Origin: DATAES01 sp036257895
Lineage (GTDB): Bacteria > Actinomycetota > Acidimicrobiia > Acidimicrobiales > JACDCH01
DNA length: 12,985 bases
Reading direction: 5' to 3'
Assembly (NCBI GenBank): GCA_036257895.1
Contig: DATAES010000012.1
Location: 1 to 12,985 of the forward strand
The position numbers and the translations under genes are program-made. Numbering within the stretch: position 1 is the stretch's first letter; each line of letters begins with the position of its first letter. Of the stretch, positions 1 through 5,925 are shown piece by piece. The notes under the pieces are model-generated. The model was not told the origin of the DNA, ran no database searches, and saw only the letters and a list, made by a program, of their open reading frames with translations.

Positions 1-267
1 GCAGTTGCTGGGATCAGCGGGATCGATCGATACGCCTTGGCAGTAGCCAACGACAGCGCCAGGTGACCAGCCCGTACCCTCAACGGACACGATCTGCGCG
101 TCAACCAGGCCCGAGTTCGGGGTTACCGCAATGGACCCGCCAGGCAAGGCGAACGCAGCGAGTTGGACTTGAGGCGCCGACTGGGCAGCCACGCCCAACA
201 CCGCGGTCATCACTGCAAACAGCACGAGCCTCAGAGTCCGGATTTGGCGCACTGGACCGCCCCCCAT
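1..267 (-). CDS. Secreted neocarzinostatin-fold protein, N-terminal 89 residues (3' end beyond window)
   Basis: The minus-strand frame from ATG at 267 stays open to the window edge, giving 89 codons. It starts with a classic export signal: Arg residues at 7, 10 and 13, a hydrophobic core at about 14-27, then an Ala/Gln-rich cleavage region near 28-40. The mature part (about 45-89) reads SIAVTPNSGLVDAQIVSVEG and then a GWSPGAVVGYCQG stretch with a second Cys at 89. This matches the opening strands and first Cys pair of the neocarzinostatin / enediyne apoprotein fold (pattern VTPSSGL-DG-V-V-G-G). In many actinobacteria this fold occurs in exported proteins of unknown role unrelated to enediynes, so binding of an antibiotic should not be assumed. 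A GTG at 252 behind a G-run is an alternative start. A/T-ending codons (26 of 89) seem commoner than in the neighbouring genes. Confidence 0.72.
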   Translation of the reverse strand, partial: MGGGPVRQIRTLRLVLFAVMTAVLGVAAQSAPQVQLAAFALPGGSIAVTPNSGLVDAQIVSVEGTGWSPGAVVGYCQGVSIDPADPSNC

Positions 268-315
268 CCTTGGTCGTCCGCGCCAGAACCATCCTCCTCC
301 TGCTTCGGGAGCACA

Positions 316-329
316 AGGACGAAAGTCCC
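316..329 (-). promoter_or_regulatory. DosR/DevR-like palindrome upstream of the secreted-protein gene (tentative)
   Basis: On the minus strand this reads GGGACTTTCGTCCT, close to the core of the mycobacterial DosR (DevR) box GGGACTWWAGTCCC, with mismatches at two of the fourteen core positions. It lies about 49 bases upstream of the ATG at 267, a plausible activator position. The same bases read on the plus strand as GGAC-GAAA-GTCC, a four-pair stem with a GNRA tetraloop, so a structural RNA explanation is equally possible. No regulator gene is in the window. Confidence 0.22.
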
Positions 330-420
330 ATCTCGCGGTGGCCCGGGTGAGAGCGATGCCGCGGTCCAGCTCGGAGAGCCGTTGCAGCGGCGGGCGAGAA
401 CGCCAACCCGGGCGAGTCGG

Positions 421-493
421 TGGGCCAACAAGACTCGAACTTGTGACCTCTGCCGTGTGAAGGCAGCGCTCTGACCAACTGAGCTATGCGCCC
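421..493 (-). tRNA. tRNA-Val (anticodon CAC), acceptor stem irregular
   Basis: Minus-strand cloverleaf. The acceptor 5' strand is GGGCGCA, followed by T8 A9. The D-arm is GCTC/GAGC around AGTTGGTCA. The anticodon stem CTGCC/GGCAG has loop TTCACAC, giving anticodon CAC, which reads GUG (Val). The variable loop is AGGTC. The T-arm ACAAG/CTTGT has loop TTCGAGT. The 3' strand after the T-arm is TGGCCC, one base shorter than the TGCGCCC that would pair perfectly. Pairing is restored only if G5 is bulged. The discriminator base is A, followed by CCG, so the full CCA is not encoded. All other stems are perfect. An upstream promoter is not clear; TACGCT and TACGGT hexamers about 20-30 bases before the 5' end are candidates. 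Confidence 0.88.
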
Positions 494-622
494 CGGAAGG
501 GGAGAGGACCGTAGCGTACCGATCCAATATTCCGTGCTCGTGTAGGTGGCGCGCGGCGTCGGGGTGTGTATCCTCCCGGCCCGCGCGCCTACCTATCCCA
601 ACTGCGGAGCACCAGCGACCAC

Positions 623-1132
623 ATGCCAGACGACCCCGAGCAGGACATCGCGGACGACGAGGACGAGCTCGACGACGAGGACGAGCCCGATCTCGACGAC
701 GCCGACCTCGACGAGGCGGACCTCGAGGCGGACGAGGAGTTCGACGAGGATCTCGTCGACGACGAGTTGGTCGACGACGAGTTGGTCGGCGAGCCGCTCG
801 AACAGGAAGAGAACGACGAGGAAGGTTCGGGCGCCGTCGCCACCCGACCGGCCAAGGCCGGCGAGGAAGAAGCCGAGGAGGACGACCTCGAAGAGCCCGA
901 CCCCGACGACGTCGAGGCGGACCTCGACACCATCCTCAAGGACCGGATCGCCGCCGCGGATGACGAGGAAGACGAAGAAGAGGACGAAGTCGTCGAGGTC
1001 GACGAACGGGGCGACACCAGCAAGATCCAACCCCGCCGACCGGGGGAGTTCGTGTGTCAGAGCTGCTTCCTCCTGAAGCCCCGCTCGCAGCTCGCCGACG
1101 ACAAGAACCAGCTCTGTTTGGATTGCGTTTGA
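623..1132 (+). CDS. DUF4193-type acidic zinc-ribbon protein with a long Asp/Glu-rich N-terminus
   Basis: 169 aa from ATG 623. Residues 1-130 are dominated by Asp and Glu in short blocks (DDEDELDDEDE, VDDELVDDELV), with one less acidic break at about 69-80. Residues 98-110 (VEADLDTILKDRI) are likely helical. The C-terminal 40 residues hold CxxC pairs at C145/C148 and C165/C168 in the context FVCQSCFLLKPRSQLA ... LCLDC, matching the zinc-ribbon end of the actinobacterial DUF4193 family. Mycobacterial members are, from memory, about 100 aa, so the acidic arm here is unusually long. A GTG at 566 in the same frame would add 19 residues, but those (YPPGPRAYLSQ...) have a different composition, so ATG 623 is preferred even though its Shine-Dalgarno is weak. 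The gene is followed after 9 bases by the universal stress gene. The biochemical role of the family is unknown; metal binding and an acidic nucleic-acid-mimic or ribosome-associated role are guesses. Confidence 0.8.
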   Translation: MPDDPEQDIADDEDELDDEDEPDLDDADLDEADLEADEEFDEDLVDDELVDDELVGEPLEQEENDEEGSGAVATRPAKAGEEEAEEDDLEEPDPDDVEADLDTILKDRIAAADDEEDEEEDEVVEVDERGDTSKIQPRRPGEFVCQSCFLLKPRSQLADDKNQLCLDCV

Positions 1133-1141
1133 GGCCGGTGG

Positions 1142-1591
1142 ATGTCGTATTCGACAGTCATCGTGGGAACAGATGGGTCAGGCACCTCGGAGCTCGCGGT
1201 TCGCCACGCGGGAAAGCTGGCCGCGGACCACGGTGCGCGGCTGGTGATCGTGACCGCGTACGAGGAGTTCGGCGACGAGCCAGCGGCCAAGACGCGGAGC
1301 GCGGCGGCAGACATCAAATGGGCCCTCACCGACCGAAATCAGGCGGAGGAGAAGGCGAGGTACGGCAAGGCCCTCGCGGCCGAGGTCGGAGCCACCAATG
1401 CCGTCGCGCAGGCAGTGGCCGGCAGTCCTCCCGATGTGCTGCTCGAGACCGCGACCGACTTCGACGCCGACGTCATCGTGGTGGGATCGAAGGGTTTGAC
1501 CGGAGCCTCACGGTTCGTGCTCGGGAGCGTCGCGAGTGCCGTGTCGCACCATGCGCCGTGCGATGTGTTGATCGTGCAGACGGCTGACTGA
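1142..1591 (+). CDS. Universal stress protein, ATP-binding UspA family
   Basis: 149 aa, a single Usp domain of normal length. The first beta strand runs into VGTDGS, with Asp11 as the expected adenine/Mg contact. The nucleotide-binding signature G-2x-G-9x-G-S/T is complete at G115, G118 and G128-S129 (GSKGLTGASRFVLGS), so this is the ATP-binding branch and not the UspA-like non-binding branch. The C-terminus ends in the usual strand CDVLIVQ. The start ATG lies 9 bases after the stop of the acidic zinc-ribbon gene with a GGCCGGTGG leader, so the two are probably co-transcribed. These cytoplasmic dimers are typically induced in stationary phase, hypoxia or other stress, and the target here is unknown. 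Confidence 0.93.
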   Translation: MSYSTVIVGTDGSGTSELAVRHAGKLAADHGARLVIVTAYEEFGDEPAAKTRSAAADIKWALTDRNQAEEKARYGKALAAEVGATNAVAQAVAGSPPDVLLETATDFDADVIVVGSKGLTGASRFVLGSVASAVSHHAPCDVLIVQTAD

Positions 1592-1597
1592 TGCATC

Positions 1598-2116
1598 GTG
1601 CAGATGACTGACGGAATCGACCAACATGGCGTCGTGACGGAACGGAAGTCGCCCATCGACCAGGTCGTCGATCTCTTCTTCTTCGCGCCGCTCGGGCTGC
1701 TCATGAACGCGGAGGAGGTCGTGCCGCAACTGGCCGAGCGCGGTCGGAAGCAGGTGACGCTGGCGCGCATGATGGGCAAGTACACGGTGAAGAAGGGGCG
1801 GGCGCGGGCCGAGAACGTGCTGGTCCGACTCCAGCATCTGGCCGACAGCCAAGCGCGTCCGACCAGCGCGACAGCGTCGGCCAACGGCGAGCGCTTGGCT
1901 CCGGCAACGACATCGGCGCCGCTCGTGCCGCCACAACACAACGGCGAAGTCGCCGCCACCCTCGCGATCCCTGACTACGACAGCCTCTCGGCGTCGCAAG
2001 TCGTGCCCCGGCTCGAGAGCTTGTCGGCGGGCGAGCTCGACGCGGTACGCGCCTACGAGTCGTCGCACCGAGGGCGCAAGACGATCCTCAACAAGATCGA
2101 CCAGCTCAAGCCATAG
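1598..2116 (+). CDS. Conserved actinobacterial protein of unknown function with two helical modules
   Basis: About 172 aa from GTG 1598, or 170 from ATG 1604; neither start has a strong Shine-Dalgarno, and the gap to the Usp stop is only a few bases. The N-terminal module (about 17-80) contains DQVVDLFFFAPLGLLM, then a basic amphipathic stretch ending VKKGRARAENVLVRLQ. Residues 84-120 are an Ala/Ser/Thr/Pro-rich linker. The C-terminal module (123-172) reads AIPDYDSLSASQVVPRLESL, followed by LSAGELDAVRAYE and a basic RGRKTILNKIDQL. I recognise this as a recurring helical-hairpin module at the C-termini of small actinobacterial proteins (possibly the one now called DUF8129, from memory). No catalytic motif is visible. 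The FFFAPLGLL segment could touch the membrane but is too short for a confident transmembrane helix. Confidence 0.75.
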   Translation: MQMTDGIDQHGVVTERKSPIDQVVDLFFFAPLGLLMNAEEVVPQLAERGRKQVTLARMMGKYTVKKGRARAENVLVRLQHLADSQARPTSATASANGERLAPATTSAPLVPPQHNGEVAATLAIPDYDSLSASQVVPRLESLSAGELDAVRAYESSHRGRKTILNKIDQLKP

Positions 2117-2134
2117 GGCTGAGCGACTTCCACG

Positions 2135-2605
2135 GTGATCGAAGCCGTTCGTCGCGCAACGAAGGACGATGTCGCTCGCATCGCGGACCTCGCGCGTGTC
2201 GCAATCGCAGAGCTGTCTGCGACCAAGGGTGGACCGGTCTGGGCGCGACGCGAGGGGCGGATCGAACCGCTCGACGAGTCGATCCGAGCGGCGATCGCCG
2301 ACCGGGACACCGTCGCGCTGGTCGGAACGATTGACGACGTCGTCGTCGGGTACGCGATCGCAGCCGCGGAGGTACTGGCGGACAACGGACTCCTGGCCCG
2401 TCTGACGGACCTCTATGTCGAGAGGGGCGCGCGCGAGGTCGGTGTGGGCGAACTCCTGCTCGACAGCGTGCTGGCGTGGGCTACAGAGGCTGGGTGCTTC
2501 GGCATCGACTCGATCGTGCTGCCAGGCAACCGGGAGACCAAGAACTTCTTCGAGTCCGCCGGCATGGTCGCCCGAGCGATCATCGTCCACCGACCGTTGC
2601 CGTGA
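2135..2605 (+). CDS. GNAT-family N-acetyltransferase
   Basis: 156 aa from GTG 2135. It has the GNAT layout. An N-terminal strand-helix (IEAVRRATKDDVARIADLARV) is followed by central strands TVALVGTIDDVVVGYAIA. Motif A is LTDLYVERGAREVGVGELLL with the acetyl-CoA pyrophosphate loop R100-x-x-G103-x-G105. Motif B is SIVLPGNRETKNFFESAGMV, typical of 'the N..A..FY...GF' region. The acceptor (protein N-terminus, Lys, antibiotic or small amine) cannot be read from the sequence. It lies 18 bases after the previous gene and its stop overlaps the Nudix start codon (GTGA), so the two should be translationally coupled. Confidence 0.9.
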   Translation: MIEAVRRATKDDVARIADLARVAIAELSATKGGPVWARREGRIEPLDESIRAAIADRDTVALVGTIDDVVVGYAIAAAEVLADNGLLARLTDLYVERGAREVGVGELLLDSVLAWATEAGCFGIDSIVLPGNRETKNFFESAGMVARAIIVHRPLP

Positions 2606-3009
2606 ACCGCCCCGAACTGTGCGTGGGCGCGGTCGTCGTGGAGGACGGGCAGCTGCTGTTGATCCGCCGCGGCCACGGGCCCGCAGCGGGGTTCTGGTCA
2701 GTGCCGGGTGGGCGCGTCGAGGCGGGCGAGCTGCTGGCGGAGGCAGTCGTCCGTGAGCTCGCTGAGGAGACCGGACTCGAAGGGGTGTGCGGTGAGCTCG
2801 TGGGATGGGTCGAGCGGATGGCGGTGGACCATCACTTCGTGATCTTCGACTTCATGGTCACGCTGCTCGATCCCACGGCCGAGCCGGTCGCCGGTGACGA
2901 CGCAGCCGAGGCGGCCTGGGTCCCGCTCCACGAGGTTGCAGGCCGGCCGCTCGCCGAGGGCCTCGCCGAATTCCTCCACGAACACGGGATCCTCGAAACC
3001 ATTACGTGA
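2602..3009 (+). CDS. Nudix hydrolase (MutT-like)
   Basis: 135 aa from GTG 2602, which overlaps the stop of the acetyltransferase gene by four bases (GTGA). The Nudix box GX5EX7REUXEEXGU is complete: G37, E43, R51-E52, E55-E56, G58 within GGRVEAGE...RELAEETGL. The three Glu of REUXEE coordinate Mg in the family. An N-terminal strand CVGAVVVEDGQLLLIRRG and the later FVIFDFMVTLLDP strand complete a single Nudix fold. The family cleaves nucleoside diphosphates linked to another moiety; the substrate here (oxidised dNTP, ADP-ribose, NADH or other) is not decidable. The frame remains open upstream to 2476, but that part lies inside the acetyltransferase gene and is rejected as coding. It ends only 3 bases from the convergent enoyl-CoA hydratase gene. 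Confidence 0.92.
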   Translation: MNRPELCVGAVVVEDGQLLLIRRGHGPAAGFWSVPGGRVEAGELLAEAVVRELAEETGLEGVCGELVGWVERMAVDHHFVIFDFMVTLLDPTAEPVAGDDAAEAAWVPLHEVAGRPLAEGLAEFLHEHGILETIT

Positions 3010-3012
3010 CGG

Positions 3013-3774
3013 TCAGCGGCCCTTCCACTCAGGGGCACGCTTTTCGATGAAGGCCCTCGGACCTTCGGCGAAGTCCTCCGTCGAGGCGAGGCTCATCATC
3101 CCTTCGCCGGAACGCTTCCAGCCCTCCTCGTCGGGCGCATCGACGGTTTCGAGCGCGATCTTGCGACTCTCGCGCACGGCGAGCGGCGCGTTGGCGACGA
3201 TGCGGTCGGCCAGGGCCCGAGCCCGCTCGAGCGCCTGGCCGGGCGGGCACACCTCGTTCACGAGGCCGAGCTCGGCAGCCCGTTCGGCCGAGATGGGATC
3301 GCCGGTCATGATGATCTCCAGCGCGACCTTGCGCGGCAGTAGGCGCGGGAGCCGGAACAACCCGCCCGCGGCTGCGACCAGTGAGCGCTTGACTTCGGGC
3401 AATCCGAAGCGGGCCTCCGACGACGCCACGATCAGGTCGCAAGCAATGGCGATCTCGCATCCGCCGGCGAGTGCAGGACCCTCCATGGCTGCGATGATCG
3501 GCTTGGTCCGCTCTCGCCTGACGAAGCCGGCGAAGCCGCCTCGCTTCGTTTGCAGATCGGCGGCGTTGCCCGAGCTGATGGCCTTGAGGTCGGCGCCGGC
3601 CGAGAAGACAGGACCCTCGTGCGTGAGGATGCCGAGCCACGCGTCGTCGTCCTCCTCGAGTTGATCGAGAGCGGCTTCCATGCCCCTCGCGACATCGCCA
3701 TTCACCGCGTTGCGAGCCTCGGGACGATTGAGCGTCAGGAGCGCCACGCGACCGTGCAGTTCGTAATCGACCAT
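3013..3774 (-). CDS. Enoyl-CoA hydratase/isomerase family protein
   Basis: 253 aa from ATG 3774; an in-frame TTG at 3783 would add three residues. Normal crotonase length. Oxyanion-hole motifs are present: FSAGADLKAI (about 57-66) and GPALAGGCEIAIACDL (99-114). Both acidic catalytic positions of the hydratases are retained: E107 in GGCE and E127 in FGLPEVKRS. The protein is therefore likely to be an active 2-enoyl-CoA hydratase, not a Glu-deficient isomerase or dehalogenase. The C-terminal helix FAEGPRAFIEKRAPEWKGR is the family's usual trimerisation/CoA-contact end. Expected role: hydration of a 2-enoyl-CoA in beta-oxidation. It stands alone on the minus strand, convergent with the Nudix gene and divergent from the zinc-ribbon gene, with an 83-bp space holding their promoters. 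Confidence 0.93.
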   Translation of the reverse strand: MVDYELHGRVALLTLNRPEARNAVNGDVARGMEAALDQLEEDDDAWLGILTHEGPVFSAGADLKAISSGNAADLQTKRGGFAGFVRRERTKPIIAAMEGPALAGGCEIAIACDLIVASSEARFGLPEVKRSLVAAAGGLFRLPRLLPRKVALEIIMTGDPISAERAAELGLVNEVCPPGQALERARALADRIVANAPLAVRESRKIALETVDAPDEEGWKRSGEGMMSLASTEDFAEGPRAFIEKRAPEWKGR

Positions 3775-3836
3775 GGGGCGCAACCCTATGTGGCCATCGC
3801 GAGTCCAAGACAGCCGACCGGTATAGGGTGAGCATC

Positions 3837-3847
3837 AGGAAGGGGGG
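3837..3847 (+). promoter_or_regulatory. Strong Shine-Dalgarno fixing the GTG 3858 start
   Basis: AGGAAGGGGGG lies 10 bases before GTG 3858. It falls inside the reading frame if the earlier in-frame GTG at 3828 is used, so it argues for the shorter 64-aa zinc-ribbon product. A TATAGG hexamer at 3822-3827 is a possible -10 element for this gene; no matching -35 is obvious. Confidence 0.5.
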
Positions 3848-3857
3848 ACACCGATCG

Positions 3858-4052
3858 GTGGGTGACGACGCCGAGCACTTTCAGTGCCCGTATTGCGAGT
3901 CGTTCGAGGTCGATCGGTTGTACCTGGCTTCGTTGGCGCTCGACTCGTGCGTGTGCATGGTGTGCGGAGCTCGCTGGGACGAAGACGCGGCGAGTGGTGA
4001 GTTCCGGGGACGAGGCAGCCCGTCCTCGGTGCTGGCGCCGCGTGAGTCCTGA
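3858..4052 (+). CDS. Small zinc-ribbon protein of unknown function
   Basis: 64 aa from GTG 3858. Two Cys pairs, C10-PY-C13 and C33-MV-C36, are separated by the hydrophobic stretch FEVDRLYLASLALDS, forming a compact zinc ribbon like those in single-domain nucleic-acid-associated proteins; an additional Cys is at 31. The tail carries an acidic patch WDEDAAS and then a basic GEFRGRGS segment. I do not recognise a named family, but the strict Cys spacing and the strong ribosome site support a real gene. Its last 11 bases overlap the start of the HAD phosphatase gene (4042), so the two are probably translationally coupled. Confidence 0.68.
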   Translation: MGDDAEHFQCPYCESFEVDRLYLASLALDSCVCMVCGARWDEDAASGEFRGRGSPSSVLAPRES

Positions 4053-4587
4053 CCTGTTGCCCATCTTCGACTTCGACGGCACGTTGCTCGACTCGGATGC
4101 TGCGCTCGTCGCGCCGTTCGTCGCTCTGGGCGTGCGCGCTGAGGAAGTGACGTTCGGCGCCCTCCTCGCCGACGAGTGCGCACGTTTGGGCGTGACGGTG
4201 AACGACTATCTCGAGCGCTACGACGAATCAGCCGCGATCCCATTCGAGGGCGTGGACAACATGATCAGGCAACTCGATCGATGGGCAATGTGCTCGAACA
4301 AACATCCGGGATCGGGACGAGCCGAGCTGAGGCGGCTCGATTGGGAGCCCGAGGTCGCGTTGTTTGCAGACGCGTTCGCCGGCCCCAAGCAACTTGGTCC
4401 CGTGCTCGACGCGCTGGGAGCGGACGCGAGGAACGTGTTGTTCGTGGGTGACACCGATCACGATCGCGGTTGCGCGAAGGCGGTCGGCTGCCGGTTCGCC
4501 ATCGCGACCTGGAACCCGCGTGCATCGGTCGCGGACGGAGACATCGTGCTGACGTCTCCCGACGAGGTGTTGCAACTACTCCGCTGA
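4042..4587 (+). CDS. HAD-superfamily hydrolase, phosphoglycolate-phosphatase-like, small cap
   Basis: 181 aa from GTG 4042, chosen because it follows directly from the zinc-ribbon gene and places motif I at the usual position. Motif I is FDFDGTLLD with nucleophile D10 and general acid D12. Motif II is S85 in MCSNK. Motif III is K116 in GPKQLGP. Motif IV is VLFVGDTDHDRG with D137 and D141. All catalytic residues are present. Only about 70 residues separate motifs I and II, so the helical C1 cap is shorter than in typical 210-230 aa phosphoglycolate phosphatases. Likely a Mg-dependent cytoplasmic phosphatase of a small sugar or organic phosphate; the substrate is unknown. Its last 12 bases overlap the convergent gene at 4576. 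Confidence 0.88.
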   Translation: MSPDLLPIFDFDGTLLDSDAALVAPFVALGVRAEEVTFGALLADECARLGVTVNDYLERYDESAAIPFEGVDNMIRQLDRWAMCSNKHPGSGRAELRRLDWEPEVALFADAFAGPKQLGPVLDALGADARNVLFVGDTDHDRGCAKAVGCRFAIATWNPRASVADGDIVLTSPDEVLQLLR

Positions 4588-5871
4588 AGTCGGCGGGGGA
4601 GGGGGAACCGCCTTTCGCGGTGCTCGCTTTCGCGGTGGCCGTTCGCGGGCCTCGACCGCCACCGGCTCGATGCCGAATGCGGCCGCGACGAGAGGGACGC
4701 GTCCCGCGTACTTGCGAACACCTGCAAGCAACTCGTCGCTCGGCTCCTCAGGACGTGAACGAGGGGCCACCGTGAGCCGCACCGGTGAATAGGCCACGGC
4801 TTCGAGCACGACGCCCCAACGATCCGCCGGCGCCTCTGCGGTCAACGAAGCGCTCGCGGCATCGACGAGTCGAGTGGTGAGTGCCGGTTCGAGGATCGTT
4901 CCGGCCTTAGGGGGGCGTGAGCTCAAGCGCAGAGCGCGCACCGCGCGTCCGGAGTCGAGCGCGGTCGTGATCTCTTCGAGCCACGAAGTCTGTTCGCTCT
5001 CGACGCGGTGCGCGAGCGACTCACGAAGCTGCGCCGCGAGGGCGCGTGTGTCTTCGTCGCGCGCCGCGCTCTCAGCCGCCACCACGACCGACCGAAGGTC
5101 GCGCAGGTCGATCTCGTCGACATCGGCAAGCGCGGCCTCAGCACGATCGCGCCACTCTGCCGTGCGCAGACGCGGCCGCAGCCTCTCGGCGAGTGCCAGG
5201 AGCTCGGTGCCGTCGATGGCGGGCTCGCCTCGCTCCTTGCGCGCTTCGTTCTCCTTGTCAATGGCTTGACGCACGGCCGGGATATCACCCGCCAGCACCT
5301 GCTCGGCGATCGGGCGGTGCTCCGGGGGCAACTCGTCGAGCACAGCAGCCCGGTGCACCCGCGCGGGACGAAGGCGCTTCGGCTTTGGCTTCGGGGGCTC
5401 TTCGGGTCGAGGCCGCGGCGGGCGCCGTACGGCGCTTCGAGGTCTCTCAGGGCGTTCAGCTCTTTCCCGCCGGTCAGGGGGCTCACGCTTGTCGGGACGC
5501 TCGCGCTTGTCGGGACGCTCGCGCTTGTCGGGACGGTCGCGGTCCCGCCTGCCGGGGCGATCACTCCGTTCGCCCCGACCGCCCTTCACGAGCGACGACG
5601 TCACGAGCTCCTCGTCGCGGCGCGGTGGGCCGATGATCTCGATGCGCTCGGGCTCGTTGCGCTTCTTCTCCTGTATCGGCGCGAGCCCGACGACTGTCAC
5701 GCCGTCGAGGTCGAAGTCCGCGTCAGCCCGCAAGACCTCGCCGACTTTCGCGCCGTCGGGCAGGAGCGTCGCGTCGACGACTCCTCGGGGCTCCCTGGCC
5801 CCCGCGGCGCGCCAGGTCCACGATCCGTCACCACGGTCACTGGTGAGTTCGACGTCGATCCGGCGCGACAC
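4576..5871 (-). CDS. Unknown 431-aa protein: small N-terminal domain, charged repeat linker, helical C-terminal domain
   Basis: 431 aa from GTG 5871. Residues 1-82 look like a compact beta-rich domain (RIDVELTSDRGDGSWTWRAA ... GEVLRADADFDLDGVTVVGL ... RIEIIG), perhaps OB/S1-like. Residues 97-172 are an extremely charged Arg/Asp/Glu/Pro/Lys linker including three RPDKRE hexapeptides. Residues 173-405 are largely helical (VHRAAVLDELPPEHRPIAEQ, then EWRDRAEAALADVDEIDLRD and further amphipathic helices). The tail 406-431 is basic and ends in PPPPP-TSAE. No catalytic motif is visible. A basic/acidic disordered linker between an OB-like domain and a helical domain recalls RNA-associated proteins, but that is inference only. 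It ends 12 bases inside the convergent HAD gene. The 54-bp gap to the receiver pseudogene upstream leaves the operon boundary unclear. Confidence 0.75.
   Translation of the reverse strand: MSRRIDVELTSDRGDGSWTWRAAGAREPRGVVDATLLPDGAKVGEVLRADADFDLDGVTVVGLAPIQEKKRNEPERIEIIGPPRRDEELVTSSLVKGGRGERSDRPGRRDRDRPDKRERPDKRERPDKREPPDRRERAERPERPRSAVRRPPRPRPEEPPKPKPKRLRPARVHRAAVLDELPPEHRPIAEQVLAGDIPAVRQAIDKENEARKERGEPAIDGTELLALAERLRPRLRTAEWRDRAEAALADVDEIDLRDLRSVVVAAESAARDEDTRALAAQLRESLAHRVESEQTSWLEEITTALDSGRAVRALRLSSRPPKAGTILEPALTTRLVDAASASLTAEAPADRWGVVLEAVAYSPVRLTVAPRSRPEEPSDELLAGVRKYAGRVPLVAAAFGIEPVAVEARERPPRKRAPRKAVPPPPPTSAE
5485..5538 (-). repeat. Three tandem 18-bp units encoding RPDKRE
   Basis: Units at 5485-5502, 5503-5520 and 5521-5538 (plus-strand form GCGCTTGTCGGGACGCTC) differ at single positions only: the first base of unit 1 and one base near the end of unit 3. 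In the minus-strand gene each encodes the hexapeptide RPDKRE, and degenerate copies (PPDRRE) follow. Near identity at DNA level implies recent slippage expansion, so unit number could vary between strains. Confidence 0.9.
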
Positions 5872-5925
5872 GGCGAAAGACGCTAGCGGACCGCTCCCAG
5901 CACTCCGTCCGGCGCGCAGCAGGGA

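Noticed and set aside
101..527. Several overlapping open frames over the tRNA and its flanks
   Set aside because: They cross the tRNA-Val gene and contain low-complexity Arg/Ser sequence; only the 1-267 minus frame has a signal peptide and a recognisable fold.
589..1030. Ser-rich and Val/Leu-rich open frames opposite the acidic gene
   Set aside because: Poly-Ser and poly-Val/Leu are the expected antisense readings of GAC/GAG repeats.
1508..2590. 360-codon open frame on the minus strand
   Set aside because: It is antisense across three well-supported plus-strand genes, is rich in Arg/His/Asp as high-GC antisense frames are, and matches no family.
5481..5545. Short tandem repeats considered as a CRISPR or iteron array
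   Set aside because: Units are 18 bp, contiguous without spacers, in frame and encode RPDKRE, so they are coding repeats.
5878..5900. AGCGGACCGCT inverted repeat considered as a terminator after the receiver remnant
   Set aside because: Stem of only 4 bp and no T-run; too weak to claim.
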